In this document: one piece after another, positions 24,619 to 33,177 of the stretch | How the letters are laid out: each line of letters begins with the position of its first letter | Position numbering within the stretch: position 1 is the first letter of the stretch | NCBI GenBank assembly: GCA_029976065.1 | Contig: JARKNV010000003.1 | Location: 102,343 to 166,342 of the forward strand | Source: Selenomonadales bacterium | Lineage (GTDB): Bacteria > Bacillota > Negativicutes > Sporomusales > UBA7701 | Direction of reading: 5' to 3' | DNA length: 64,000 nucleotides | Notes under the pieces: generated by a model | Told to the model about the DNA's origin: nothing | What the model saw: only the letters and a program-made list of their open reading frames with translations | The model's database searches: none | Position numbers and translations under genes: made by a program

Positions 24619-24999
24619 TTGGCAGAGAAAGACGTCGTCTACTTAAAACATGATGCAAACGCCCGGAACGACCCCAAGATATTAGCACTACTTTCGGACC
24701 ACAACTGGAGTGGATATGGACTTTATTGGGCGATGTGTGAGATTTTGCGCGAGCAGTCCGACTTCACCTATCCGCTGAACTTCGACATCCTGGCGAAGCA
24801 GTTGCATACGAAAGCGTCCAAAATAGAGAAGCTCATCGACGACTGTGTCAATAAATACCGAGATCGCCAAGGCCGCGGATTACTTGAATCGGACGGCATT
24901 TGCTTCTGGTCGAATCGCCTCATGGAAGATGCCGTTCACTACGAAGAAGTGAGAGAAAAACGACGTTTGGCCGGCAAAACCAAACAATCAAGTGCTTAG
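24619..24999 (+). CDS. Lin1244/Lin1753-like replication protein domain (DUF4373)
   Basis: 126 residues. YLKHDANARNDPKILALLSDHNWSGYGLYWAMCEILREQ is the start of the Lin1244/Lin1753 N-terminal domain found in phage replication initiators. TTG at 24619 follows GGAGGGGATAAC. Family members are often longer; this one stops inside an array of 11-bp repeats (24990-25055), so it is either a short form or a truncated gene. The array is a candidate origin that this protein could bind. Confidence 0.75.
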   Translation: MAEKDVVYLKHDANARNDPKILALLSDHNWSGYGLYWAMCEILREQSDFTYPLNFDILAKQLHTKASKIEKLIDDCVNKYRDRQGRGLLESDGICFWSNRLMEDAVHYEEVREKRRLAGKTKQSSA

Positions 25000-25055
25000 C
25001 AAATGCTTAACATATGCTGGGCAAATGCTTAACATATGCTGGGCAAATGCTGAGC
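24990..25055. repeat. Six 11-bp direct repeats, candidate replication origin
   Basis: Six head-to-tail units match A-W-x-TGCT-x-x-x-C: AAGTGCTTAGC, AAATGCTTAAC, ATATGCTGGGC, AAATGCTTAAC, ATATGCTGGGC, AAATGCTGAGC. Eleven bases is about one helical turn, so all units face the same side. An AT-rich stretch follows (25066-25125). This is the layout of iterons at phage and plasmid origins, next to a replication-type gene. Confidence 0.6.
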
Positions 25056-25171
25056 TTTTGGTGCGCAATATACTATACGTTACTCTAAGGAAAATAATAA
25101 AGAACGTAACTTCTTAGTATTGAGGCATTACCCAAATTGTGGAAATGTGGATAACTGAGGGAGTGGGGGAT

Positions 25172-25507
25172 ATGAGGACCGCCCGGGGGCTGCCGGAGAT
25201 ACGCTGGCCGACCTTGCCGACGACCGACCGGCTGGAGCGGGAGTTCGCCGCGGAGGCGATTGAGGCGCTGCGGGCCGCAGGGTGGTACTGCCGCCAGGTG
25301 GAGAATCAGAAGCGGATCGAGCCGGGGTTCCCTGACTGGGTGTGCATCCGCCGCGGCCGGGTGGTGTTTCTGGAGTTCAAGGCCCAGCGGGGTACGCAGC
25401 GGAAGGCGCAAGTGGAGTTTATGAATGAGGTCCGGGCGCACGGCGGCGAGTACAGGGTGGCGCGGGCGTGGGCGGATGTGGCGGATATGATCGGGAGGGG
25501 GGTGTGA
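25172..25507 (+). CDS. VRR-NUC domain nuclease
   Basis: 111 residues. The VRR-NUC pattern is complete: EAIEALRAAGWYCRQVEN, GFPDWVCIRRGRVVFLEFKAQ with the D...E-x-K triad, then QVEFMNEVRAHGG. Such stand-alone nucleases cut branched DNA, such as Holliday junctions, in phages. ATG at 25172 follows GGGAGTGGGGGAT; a GTG start at 25139 would add 11 residues. Confidence 0.85.
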   Translation: MRTARGLPEIRWPTLPTTDRLEREFAAEAIEALRAAGWYCRQVENQKRIEPGFPDWVCIRRGRVVFLEFKAQRGTQRKAQVEFMNEVRAHGGEYRVARAWADVADMIGRGV

Positions 25508-25511
25508 TGGG

Positions 25512-25730
25512 GTGACGCCTGAGGTGTGGCAATATTTCCAGGCAAAATACCAGGACTGCAGGTGGCGAGTGGTGCCCGGGCACTGGCCGGATTTTAAGAC
25601 GACAGCCGAGGTTGACCGCTGGTTCGAGATGCGGGAGAGGCTTATGAAGTCGATGCTGGAGGAGACGGAGAAGGAGCTTATTCAAGGCACCAGCGATATA
25701 AAGCCGCGTGGCGTGTTGCAAGGTAAATAA
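25512..25730 (+). CDS. Hypothetical 72-residue protein
   Basis: GTG start after GGGAGGGGGGTG. A helical, charged protein (WFEMRERLMKSMLEETEKEL). No family recognised. The next 76 bases are intergenic. Confidence 0.5.
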   Translation: MTPEVWQYFQAKYQDCRWRVVPGHWPDFKTTAEVDRWFEMRERLMKSMLEETEKELIQGTSDIKPRGVLQGK

Positions 25731-25806
25731 ACTATGTAAACTAATATAAGCCGCGCGCCGGCTAACGATTAATAACCCACGCGCGCGTAGGAGAGGAGAG
25801 ACCACC

Positions 25807-26013
25807 ATGGGCAGACACAGTCTACCTGACGACGAAACCGCCCGGCGCGAGCAGGCTTGGCTCGACAGCCTCTGCGACGACCACGCCGGCCAGCGGATCG
25901 GGATACTGGGTGCATCATATACGCAGTGGCGGATACGGCAGCAGGACATGCCGCCGAACACCGGGATATGCCCGTTGTGCGCGGAGGAGAGGAAGAGGAG
26001 GAGAGCAGGATGA
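25807..26013 (+). CDS. Small zinc-binding protein
   Basis: 68 residues. It ends with CPLCAEERKRRR, and has an earlier LCDDHAG, enough for one zinc site. AGGAGAGGAGAG precedes the ATG. Its stop overlaps the next start. Confidence 0.5.
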   Translation: MGRHSLPDDETARREQAWLDSLCDDHAGQRIGILGASYTQWRIRQQDMPPNTGICPLCAEERKRRRAG

Positions 26014-26939
26014 GCGAAAAGAGCGAGTTCGAACGCATAGACGAAATTGTGTTCATTGAGCAAAAAGCCAAAATCCGTAAGCTAGAGGACCGTTTCACGG
26101 CTCCCATTGTCTGCATGTGCGGCAGTACCCGGTTCAAACAGGCGTGGATAGCCGAGAACGCGCGACTGACTGGCGAAGGCAATATCGTCCTAGCTGTCGG
26201 CCTCTGGGGGCACCATGAGCGGGTATTCCCGGACGCTGCGACAAAGGCGAAATTGGACGACCTGCACAAGCGGAAGATTGACCTTTGCGATTGGGTGTGG
26301 GTGCTGGACGTGGGCGGCTACATTGGCGATAGTACCCGGAGTGAAATCGCCTACGCCGAGAAGCTGAGCCGGCCGGTACGGTACTTGTCGAAGGAGTTTC
26401 CGGGATATGTCGAGCCGGTTGACCCGCTTATCGAGGCGCAGGGGGAGGTGGAGCGGCTGGCCAATGAAGCGGATATGTTCCATGATGCCAAAGACGCCGC
26501 CGAAACCCGCCTTGCCGCATTAGAGGGGGCGCTCATCAGCAAAACAATCAATACCTGTGAACTTATTACAAAGGGCTTGGCAAAAGGCTTGGGGTATCCC
26601 GAGCGGATTAAGGGCAAGTGTGAAGGGTATACGTGCGGCCCGAATGATGATGAGCCGCATGATTGGTGCAAAACGTGTATAGCGGCATATGACGACGAAG
26701 CCGAATACAAGGCCTCTTTAACTCCTAACACCACCCCCACCGCCTGCCCTGAGTGCGAGAGGTTGCGGGGGGCTGCAAAGGAAGACATGCAGGCGTGCTA
26801 CTGGTATCAAAAGGGATGGCGCAACGCAACAACCGGAGAATGTATGCAGGCTTGCGCTTGTCATCATGGCAAAACGTGCGCCGCCATCGACCCGATACCG
26901 GCGACCGGCCGGCAGCGGCTGTGGGAGTGGACGCCATGA
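26010..26939 (+). CDS. Nucleoside 2-deoxyribosyltransferase-like protein with cysteine-rich C-terminal part
   Basis: 309 residues. Residues about 30-130 resemble the nucleoside 2-deoxyribosyltransferase fold: PIVCMCGSTRFKQAWIAENARL, then DLHKRKIDLCDWVWVLDVGGYIGDSTRSEIAYAEKL, where the Glu of SEIAYA would be the nucleophile. The C-terminal 170 residues have many cysteines (CEGYTCG, WCKTC, CPECERL, CACHHGKTC). Coupled by overlaps to the zinc protein and to the glycosylase-like gene, suggesting that base or nucleoside exchange is its task. Confidence 0.72.
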   Translation: MSEKSEFERIDEIVFIEQKAKIRKLEDRFTAPIVCMCGSTRFKQAWIAENARLTGEGNIVLAVGLWGHHERVFPDAATKAKLDDLHKRKIDLCDWVWVLDVGGYIGDSTRSEIAYAEKLSRPVRYLSKEFPGYVEPVDPLIEAQGEVERLANEADMFHDAKDAAETRLAALEGALISKTINTCELITKGLAKGLGYPERIKGKCEGYTCGPNDDEPHDWCKTCIAAYDDEAEYKASLTPNTTPTACPECERLRGAAKEDMQACYWYQKGWRNATTGECMQACACHHGKTCAAIDPIPATGRQRLWEWTP

Positions 26940-27580
26940 CCGCCGCCATCGGCCTCTACTACCACGCCTATAATTACTGCCTATCCGCCGGCATCGAAAA
27001 AGACCGTCTTGATTGGGTGAAGTGCCTTCCATATCCCGAGGGGATAACCGACAAATACTTCCTCGGCGAGCTCGCCTGGTGTGTGTTCAACGCCGGCATG
27101 AAGGAGGAGCTTATCCGCCGGAAGTGGCCGGCGCTACAAGAAGCATTTAGGTTTTTCTCTGTCAACATGGTTAGACTGTCGGCTGCTAAAGTACGGCGCG
27201 AAGCGTTAATGATCATCAACCACCCCGGCAAAGTGGAGGCGGTCATCACCGCGGCGCGACGGATATTCGCCGAGGGGCCGATAGGCGCCAAACTGGCCGT
27301 CATGACCATCGAGGAGGCCCTGGCCTATCTCCAGACATTCCCCTTTATCGGCCCCGTTACCCGGTACCACTTGGCGCGCAACATCGGCTTCGACGTGGTG
27401 AAGCCCGACCGCCATATCGTCCGCATCACCGAGTTTTTTGGGTACGACGACTGCGACGCTTTTGTCGGCGAGATCGCGGCGCAGGTGTTGGAGCCAAAGG
27501 GGCACGTCGATTTTATCCTCTGGCAGTGGCTGGCGCTGGCCGGGCCGGGGGCGTACGAAGAAGCGGCGAAATTTAGATAG
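26936..27580 (+). CDS. HhH-GPD DNA glycosylase-like protein
   Basis: 214 residues. The helix-hairpin-helix is LQTFPFIGPVTRYHLARNIGF, followed by VKPDRHIVRIT, in which the Asp matches the catalytic Asp of the HhH-GPD family. There is no C-terminal iron-sulfur motif of the endonuclease III type. ATG overlaps the preceding stop. It may remove or process modified bases, and may act with the deoxyribosyltransferase-like protein next door. Confidence 0.78.
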   Translation: MTAAIGLYYHAYNYCLSAGIEKDRLDWVKCLPYPEGITDKYFLGELAWCVFNAGMKEELIRRKWPALQEAFRFFSVNMVRLSAAKVRREALMIINHPGKVEAVITAARRIFAEGPIGAKLAVMTIEEALAYLQTFPFIGPVTRYHLARNIGFDVVKPDRHIVRITEFFGYDDCDAFVGEIAAQVLEPKGHVDFILWQWLALAGPGAYEEAAKFR

Positions 27581-27634
27581 GGGGGGCGGCGACGACCGCC
27601 CCGCCGGCACGTTATTTTGTGGGAGGGATTGGCC

Positions 27635-28108
27635 TTGATTAAGCGTATTTGCGGAACATGCCTGCACTATAGCCCGAAGTACCCGAACGAGTTGGACTGC
27701 CATAATCAGCGCTGCATTAACCGCATAGACCGGCCCGAATGGAAACCCCGGGCGATGACCTGCACCATCTGCGATACGGCCATGATCTATTACAACCACG
27801 AGTATTTCGAGTGCCCCGACTGCGGCAGCCAATTCTGGCCTTTTGTGGAGGCAGTTTCCGTGTCCAAGGTAGTCCGCCAGGAGTTCGAGAAGGGGCTGGA
27901 GTGCGCGCGGACGAAGGATGTCAGTCAGGGCACGATGTATAAAAAGGCGGTCAAGGTGGCCGGGGGGAGCAAGTCGCGCAAAAAGGGCAGCGACAAGAAG
28001 CAGAAACTGGAGCGGCCGACGCCAAACGAGCTGCATAATCGGCTCTGCGGCAAGCCTGAGAAGGCTATTGGGTTCGTTAATCCCAAGCCTCCGAAAGAAA
28101 TTTGTTGA
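27635..28108 (+). CDS. Zinc-ribbon protein
   Basis: 157 residues with four cysteine pairs: CGTCLHY, CHNQRC, CTICDT and CPDCGSQF. A basic Lys-rich tail (SKSRKKGSDKKQK) could bind nucleic acid. TTG follows GGGAGGGATTGGCC. Perhaps a DNA- or RNA-binding late-gene regulator; unproven. Confidence 0.6.
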   Translation: MIKRICGTCLHYSPKYPNELDCHNQRCINRIDRPEWKPRAMTCTICDTAMIYYNHEYFECPDCGSQFWPFVEAVSVSKVVRQEFEKGLECARTKDVSQGTMYKKAVKVAGGSKSRKKGSDKKQKLERPTPNELHNRLCGKPEKAIGFVNPKPPKEIC

Positions 28109-28133
28109 AATTCTATTTGACCCGTGCTAAAAT
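28105..28133 (+). promoter_or_regulatory. Sigma-70-type promoter before the late region
   Basis: TTGAAA (28105-28110), a 17-base spacer and TAAAAT (28128-28133). Transcription from here would meet the terminator at 28156-28183 within about 20-50 bases. Confidence 0.6.
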
Positions 28134-28155
28134 TTACCTGTAGATTGCTGCCTAA

Positions 28156-28183
28156 AGAGACCCGCCGCGAGCGGGTCTCTTTT
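28156..28183 (+). terminator. Terminator directly downstream of a promoter
   Basis: AGAGACCCGC, loop CGCGA, GCGGGTCTCT, then TTTC. A strong ten-base-pair stem. Confidence 0.75.
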
Positions 28184-28212
28184 CATGCCAAAAAACGTGG
28201 GAGGTGGCCGCT

Positions 28213-28419
28213 GTGCCGACCGTTGACTGTAAGCTCGCGGACTGTAACAAGCACGGTCGCGACATCTGCATCGCCAAGCGCATCAGCGTCGATGAGGTCG
28301 GCATGGTCGAGTGTTATGAGCCGGTGCCGCGCTCGTCGATCGTGCACGGGCACCAGGCGACCGACCTTTACCGGCGGCACGGCAGGCTGACGCAGAAAAA
28401 GGGCAACGTGCTGAAATAG
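28213..28419 (+). CDS. Hypothetical small cysteine-containing protein
   Basis: 68 residues. Cysteines in DCKLADCNKHGRDIC and VECYEP suggest zinc binding. GTG at 28213 follows GGAGGTGGCCGCT at good distance. It is downstream of the attenuator-like promoter-terminator. Confidence 0.5.
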   Translation: MPTVDCKLADCNKHGRDICIAKRISVDEVGMVECYEPVPRSSIVHGHQATDLYRRHGRLTQKKGNVLK

Positions 28420-28478
28420 GCAGGAAAATGCTTCCTTTTGCCGAAGTGTGAAAGAAAACGGCAGGAGGTGTGAGCGGT

Positions 28479-28880
28479 ATGGAGCTTGATGCCAAGCAAA
28501 AGGTGCTTATTGCAATTTATACTGAGTATCAAAAAGACCGCCCTAATATGCGGTGTGCGATTACTGCTGAAAATTTAGGGCTTCCGAGCGACGTTTTTCA
28601 AATTGCATTGGAAAAACTCCACAATGAAGGTCTTGTTAACGATTTAATCCCACTAAAAGGTGGAAGCGATGGTTACGTCATTTATGCTCCCTTTAGTGCA
28701 AAAATGAGTTCATCTGGCATCGAATACGTGGAAGGAAAGCTTAATATAGCTCCCCGTTTAAGTGGCGAAGAAAAAGTAAAAATTGTTATTGTGAAAGCCA
28801 CTGAATGGGGATGGGAGCAGATGAAGGATATCGGTTCCAAGGTATTGGCTGAAATAATGAAATCGCAAATGGGGATATAG
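28479..28880 (+). CDS. YjcQ-like winged-helix phage protein
   Basis: 133 residues. The start MELDAKQKVLIAIYTEYQKD, then AENLGLPSDVFQIALEKLHNEGLV, is a winged-helix layout seen in YjcQ-type phage proteins; SSSGIEYVEG and a C-terminal amphipathic helix follow. GGAGGTGTGAGCGGT precedes the ATG. It is notably AT-rich compared with neighbours. It is the last gene before the terminase and may regulate late genes. Confidence 0.65.
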   Translation: MELDAKQKVLIAIYTEYQKDRPNMRCAITAENLGLPSDVFQIALEKLHNEGLVNDLIPLKGGSDGYVIYAPFSAKMSSSGIEYVEGKLNIAPRLSGEEKVKIVIVKATEWGWEQMKDIGSKVLAEIMKSQMGI

Positions 28881-28901
28881 AGCCTTCGGGCTCTTTTTCT
28901 T
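28879..28901 (+). terminator. Rho-independent terminator
   Basis: AGAGCC, TTCG loop, GGCTCT, then TTTTCTTTT. It separates the early region from the terminase operon. Confidence 0.8.
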
Positions 28902-28928
28902 TTGGGCGAAAGCGAGGAGGTGATGACC

Positions 28929-29528
28929 ATGGCGGACGGTACCCCAAAACCGAAGAAAGCGCCGGCGGCGGAAGAGCATATAGGCAAGAAGCTCTCCCTC
29001 CAGCAGCGGCGCTTTGTTTATGAGTACCAGATCGACGGCAACGGCACCGCCGCGGCGATCCGCGCCGGCTATGCGCCGTCCGGCGCCAAGGTCACGGCCT
29101 GCCGTCTGCTGAAAAACGAGACTATCGCCGCCATGATCGAGGCGGCCGAGCAGCGCCGACTGAAGCGTCTGGAGATAACCGCTGACCGCATAAAGCGGGA
29201 GCTGGCGGCAGTCGCCTTTGCCAATATGGGCGACTTCGTCGAGTTCGGGCCGAAGACGGTCAAACTTAAACCATCAGCCGAAATGGCCCGCGAGGATCTG
29301 GCGGCGATCTCGGAAGTGTACCAGAAGACTGGCAAAATCTCCGAGCGCGGCATCCGCCTGCATGGCAAAGTGCCGGCCCTGGAGCTCCTGGCCAAGATCG
29401 ACGACGAGTTGAAGGACAAGATCAAGCAAAAGCATGAGGTCACGGGCAAGGACGGCGGGCCTATCGAAACAGCCGCCACCGTGACAATCTACATCCCGGA
29501 CAATGGCCGGGGTGATAAACGTGATTGA
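28929..29528 (+). CDS. Terminase small subunit
   Basis: 199 residues. SLQQRRFVYEYQIDGNGTAAAIRAGYAPSGAKVTACRLL is the terminase_2 DNA-binding signature, followed by a coiled segment (EAAEQRRLKRLEITADRIKRE). ATG at 28929 is chosen because AGGAGG lies 8 bases upstream; the ATG six bases earlier is too close. It binds the packaging site and recruits the large subunit. Confidence 0.92.
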   Translation: MADGTPKPKKAPAAEEHIGKKLSLQQRRFVYEYQIDGNGTAAAIRAGYAPSGAKVTACRLLKNETIAAMIEAAEQRRLKRLEITADRIKRELAAVAFANMGDFVEFGPKTVKLKPSAEMAREDLAAISEVYQKTGKISERGIRLHGKVPALELLAKIDDELKDKIKQKHEVTGKDGGPIETAATVTIYIPDNGRGDKRD

Positions 29529-30885
29529 GATTCGCCCACAGCCTGGGCCGCAGGAAGCTTTTCTGGCAACGGCTGCTGACATTGCTTTGTATGGTGGCGC
29601 CGCCGGCGGCGGCAAGACATATGCTTTGTTGTTGGAAAACTTGCGGCACATTAATAACTCCAAGTTCGGTTCGGTAATCTTTCGGCGTACCTCCCAGCAG
29701 ATAATGAACGAGGGCGGCCTGTGGGACGAATCCTCTGAGATTTATCCGTTGCTAGGCGGAGACCCGAAGCTCACACCGAGGCCAAGCTGGACATTCCCGA
29801 GCGGAGCAAAAGTCAGCTTTGCTCATCTGCAATACGACAAAGACGTGCATAGCTGGCAGGGGGCCCAGGTAGCCCTTATCTGTTTTGACGAGCTGACGCA
29901 CTTTTCGCGGAAACAGTTTTTCTACATGTTCAGTCGGAATCGCTCGACAAGTGGCGTCGTTCCCTACATCAGGGCCACAACAAACCCCGACGCCGATAGC
30001 TGGGTGGCTGAGTTTATCGCATGGTGGATCGACCAGAAAACGGGATATCCAATACCGGAGAGGAGCGGGATAATCCGCTTCTTCGTCGTTATTGACGATA
30101 AAGTGCACTGGGCAGCCACGCGTGAAGAATTGCTTGAAATCCCTGGCGTTGAGCTGAGAGATACCAAATCCTTTACTTTCATTGCCTCCAGCGTCTATGA
30201 CAACAAAATCCTACTGGAAAAGGACCCCGGATACCTGGCAAACCTAAAAGCTCAGTCAACCGTCGAGAGAGAGCGCCTGCTGCATGGCAACTGGAAGGTT
30301 AAGCCGGCGGCCGGCCTTTACTTTAAGCGTACGCAGACGGAAGTGGTCCCGGCCATCCCCGGCCGTGTCGTCAAATGGTGCCGGGCCTGGGACCTGGCGG
30401 CTACCGTGCCGACGCCGGACAATCCGTCGCCGGACGCCACCGCCGGCGTGCTCATGGGGCGGCTGGAAGATGACCGATATATCGTCGTCAACGCTAAGCG
30501 CGTTACCTGGGCGGCGGCCGACGTACGCAAGCTGACGAAGCAGACGGCGGAAACCGACCGGGCGACATACAAGTCCGTCCGGATCCGGCTGCCGCAAGAC
30601 CCCGGGCAAGCGGGAAAGGAGCAGGCGCAAAGCTACGTCAAGCATCTGGCCGGCCACACGGTCAAGACCGAACGCGTTACCGGCGATAAAGTGACGAGGG
30701 CCGAGCCTTTTTCGGCTCAGTGGCAGGCCGGCAACGTGCTAGTGCTTGCCGGGCCCTGGAATGAAGAATATTTCGCTGAGCTCGAAGCGTTCCCAGACGG
30801 TGGCCATGACGACCAGGTCGACGCGTCGTCTGATGCGTTCGCCGAATTGCAGGCTGCCCGCAGCTGGTCCGGCGCTACGTCGTAA
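29521..30885 (+). CDS. Terminase large subunit
   Basis: 454 residues. Walker A is GGAAGGGKT (Lys32), Walker B region VALICFDELTHFS, and the C-terminal RNase H-like nuclease has WDLAAT, then a late GGHDDQVDASSDAF. It packages DNA into the prohead. GTG overlaps the small subunit end by eight bases; an upstream ATG at 29503 would add six residues. Confidence 0.93.
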   Translation: MIEIRPQPGPQEAFLATAADIALYGGAAGGGKTYALLLENLRHINNSKFGSVIFRRTSQQIMNEGGLWDESSEIYPLLGGDPKLTPRPSWTFPSGAKVSFAHLQYDKDVHSWQGAQVALICFDELTHFSRKQFFYMFSRNRSTSGVVPYIRATTNPDADSWVAEFIAWWIDQKTGYPIPERSGIIRFFVVIDDKVHWAATREELLEIPGVELRDTKSFTFIASSVYDNKILLEKDPGYLANLKAQSTVERERLLHGNWKVKPAAGLYFKRTQTEVVPAIPGRVVKWCRAWDLAATVPTPDNPSPDATAGVLMGRLEDDRYIVVNAKRVTWAAADVRKLTKQTAETDRATYKSVRIRLPQDPGQAGKEQAQSYVKHLAGHTVKTERVTGDKVTRAEPFSAQWQAGNVLVLAGPWNEEYFAELEAFPDGGHDDQVDASSDAFAELQAARSWSGATS

Positions 30886-30897
30886 GGAGGTGCTATT

Positions 30898-32226
30898 TTG
30901 GCAGAAGAAAAACGAGCCGACGGCTTTATCAACACCGTCATCGGCCATGGCATGAAATCACGCGACCCGCTCGCCAACAGCTACTACACCGTCGCGCCGC
31001 TCCTGACCGACCGGCAGCTGGCCAATATGTATTACGGCAATGCCATGGTGCGCCGGATCGTCGACCTGCCCGCGGAAGAAGCGGTGAAGAACTGGGTAAA
31101 GGTCGACGACGAGGATCCCGACGAGCGGGCCCTGCAGATGCTCGACGATCTTGGCGCTGAGGAGCACTTCGCCAACGCCGCGCGCTGGAGCCGGCTGTTC
31201 GGCGGCGGCGCCATCCTTATGACGATCAACGACGGCGGCACCTTTGAGGACGAGTTGAACGAGGGCACCATCGACAAGGTCGAACAGCTGACAGTGGTCG
31301 ACCGGCGTGAGGTCATCATCAACAACGCCATATTTAACGATGATCTTCGCAGCCCGAGCTATGGCCGGCCGGAGTTTTACGAGATATGCCCTTCCACCGG
31401 AGGGGTCATGTTTTACGCCCACCGCAGCCGCGTGCTCATCTTCGACGGCGACCCGCTGCCCAATCAGGAGCGGGTGCTGCGCCAGGGCTGGGGCCTGCCG
31501 GCAATGCAGGGCCTGGTCGACGGAATACGCAACAACGACGACGCCCACCGGCTGGCTAGGCTCATCATGGAGCGAATGAGCCAGTCGGTCACGAAGCTCG
31601 ACGGCCTGCTGGAGAAGCTGGAGACCGAGGAAGGCGAAGAGCAGGTCAAAACCCGGCTGCAGCTCATCGACATGGCGCGGTCGCTGCTCAACACTATAGC
31701 CATCGACTCCAAGGATGAATTTGCGCTACACAACATGAGTCTGACCAACGTCCCCGATCTCATAGACCGCTTCGGCATGTACGTCGCCGCGCTGACCGGC
31801 ATTCCCTATACCATGCTCTTCGGCCGCAATACCTCCGGCCTCAACGCCAACGACCAGAGCCAGGTCGAGAACTGGTACAGCCTCGTTCGCCGGCTGCAGA
31901 AGCGGCGGCTGAAAGGCAACCTTGACCGGCTTGTCCGGCTGCTTATGCTGTCTAAGCGCGGCATGTTCGGCGGTACCGAGCCGAAGAAATGGGCGATCCA
32001 GTTCAATCCGCTATGGATGCCATCGGCAAAAGAAGAGGCCGAGACGCGCAAGCTCAACGCCGACGCCGACAAGGCCGAGGCCGACGCCGCAGTCGCCTAC
32101 AACAAGATCAACGCCGTGGACGCCAGCGAGGTCAGGAAGAAACTCAGCGACGACGGAAAGTATCCGATCGACATGAGCCTTGACCTGTCGGGCGAGGTGG
32201 ACGACGATGGCGAAGGCGAAGAGTAG
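30898..32226 (+). CDS. Portal protein (DUF1073-like)
   Basis: 442 residues. VRRIVDLPAEEAVKNWVKV and LTGIPYTMLFGRNTSGLNANDQSQVENWYSLV are typical of the DUF1073 portal family. TTG follows TAAGGAGGTGCTAT. The DNA-entry vertex of the capsid; sits as expected between the terminase and the head-morphogenesis gene, which it overlaps. Confidence 0.9.
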   Translation: MAEEKRADGFINTVIGHGMKSRDPLANSYYTVAPLLTDRQLANMYYGNAMVRRIVDLPAEEAVKNWVKVDDEDPDERALQMLDDLGAEEHFANAARWSRLFGGGAILMTINDGGTFEDELNEGTIDKVEQLTVVDRREVIINNAIFNDDLRSPSYGRPEFYEICPSTGGVMFYAHRSRVLIFDGDPLPNQERVLRQGWGLPAMQGLVDGIRNNDDAHRLARLIMERMSQSVTKLDGLLEKLETEEGEEQVKTRLQLIDMARSLLNTIAIDSKDEFALHNMSLTNVPDLIDRFGMYVAALTGIPYTMLFGRNTSGLNANDQSQVENWYSLVRRLQKRRLKGNLDRLVRLLMLSKRGMFGGTEPKKWAIQFNPLWMPSAKEEAETRKLNADADKAEADAAVAYNKINAVDASEVRKKLSDDGKYPIDMSLDLSGEVDDDGEGEE

Positions 32227-33037
32227 GCTCATCCTTCCACGCCGCCGCTGGCGGTACCCGGCAAGCATCGAGCGCGACTACCAGCGCATCCTTCGCGCCG
32301 TCGCCCGGGCACTCGCTGACGCCACTCGGCAGCACCTCGGCATCATCAACGCACTGCAGGTCCACCGTCAGGACGAAACGGAGAGCGAATACTTCCTCCG
32401 CCTGATCCGCGAGGCGTACATCGCCACCGGCACCACGGAGAAAGCCATCGCCCAGGCTTTCCGCATTGCCCAGCAAGTCCGGGGCTACAATCAGGGCGAA
32501 TTTTACGACGTGCTGCGGTCGGCGCTCAAGGTCGATATCTTCGTAGCCGAGCCGAATCTCCGCCGGACCGTCGACGAGTGGACGGCCGAGAATGTACGGC
32601 TCATAAAGTCCATTCCCGAAGAATATTTCGGCAAGTTGCAGGGCATCGTCAGCCGCGGCCTCCAGCAGGGAACTCTGGGTGCCGACATGGGCAAACAGAT
32701 AGAAGACCTGTACGGCGTAACCAGCCGGCGGGCCCAGATGATTGCTCGGGACCAGGTAGGTACGCTCAATGGCCTCATCAGCCAGGAGCGGCAGATGGCG
32801 GCCGGGATTCGGTTTTATCAGTGGTCGACGTCGAAGGACGCCAGAGTCCGCGAGAGCCACGCTGAGCGCGAAGGCCGATATTATGCTTGGCCCGGTACCG
32901 GCGTCGCCGGGCAGGTTTTCAACGGTAAGGTGATTCTGCCGCCGCCGCCAGATGGCCCCCCGGGCGTGCCGATAAACTGCCGCTGCGTTGCGCTGCCGGT
33001 AATCGACACCGAGGCGCCGGAGATATATGAGCTATGA
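32207..33037 (+). CDS. Head morphogenesis protein (Mu gpF-like)
   Basis: 276 residues. RRAQMIARDQVGTLNGLISQERQ, FYQWSTSKDARVRESHAE and the end PPGVPINCRCVALPV are the SPP1 gp7/Mu F minor-head signature. It overlaps the portal gene by 20 bases. Takes part in prohead assembly or DNA ejection. Confidence 0.9.
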   Translation: MAKAKSRLILPRRRWRYPASIERDYQRILRAVARALADATRQHLGIINALQVHRQDETESEYFLRLIREAYIATGTTEKAIAQAFRIAQQVRGYNQGEFYDVLRSALKVDIFVAEPNLRRTVDEWTAENVRLIKSIPEEYFGKLQGIVSRGLQQGTLGADMGKQIEDLYGVTSRRAQMIARDQVGTLNGLISQERQMAAGIRFYQWSTSKDARVRESHAEREGRYYAWPGTGVAGQVFNGKVILPPPPDGPPGVPINCRCVALPVIDTEAPEIYEL

Positions 33038-33177
33038 TCGGCAAGAGCATTGGGCGAAATGTCGCACGGGAGTTGTCTCCTGACCCGAAGGCCGGGGGAG
33101 GTCCGGCCTCCACACCGCCTCTTGCCATCGAATCCAGCATAGCCGCGAAGGGAGGTGAGAACGAAGAATGGCAGTAA
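33034..33177 (+). CDS. Possible 47-residue protein
   Basis: ATG overlaps the preceding stop (ATGA) and the frame runs to within the start of the next gene. The composition (Gly, Ala, Pro rich) is unremarkable. Kept as possible because the overlaps are typical of coupled genes; it could equally be noncoding spacer. Confidence 0.3.
   Translation: MIGKSIGRNVARELSPDPKAGGGPASTPPLAIESSIAAKGGENEEWQ

Noticed and set aside
25001..25055. CRISPR-like array
   Set aside because: The units are contiguous 11-bp direct repeats without spacers.
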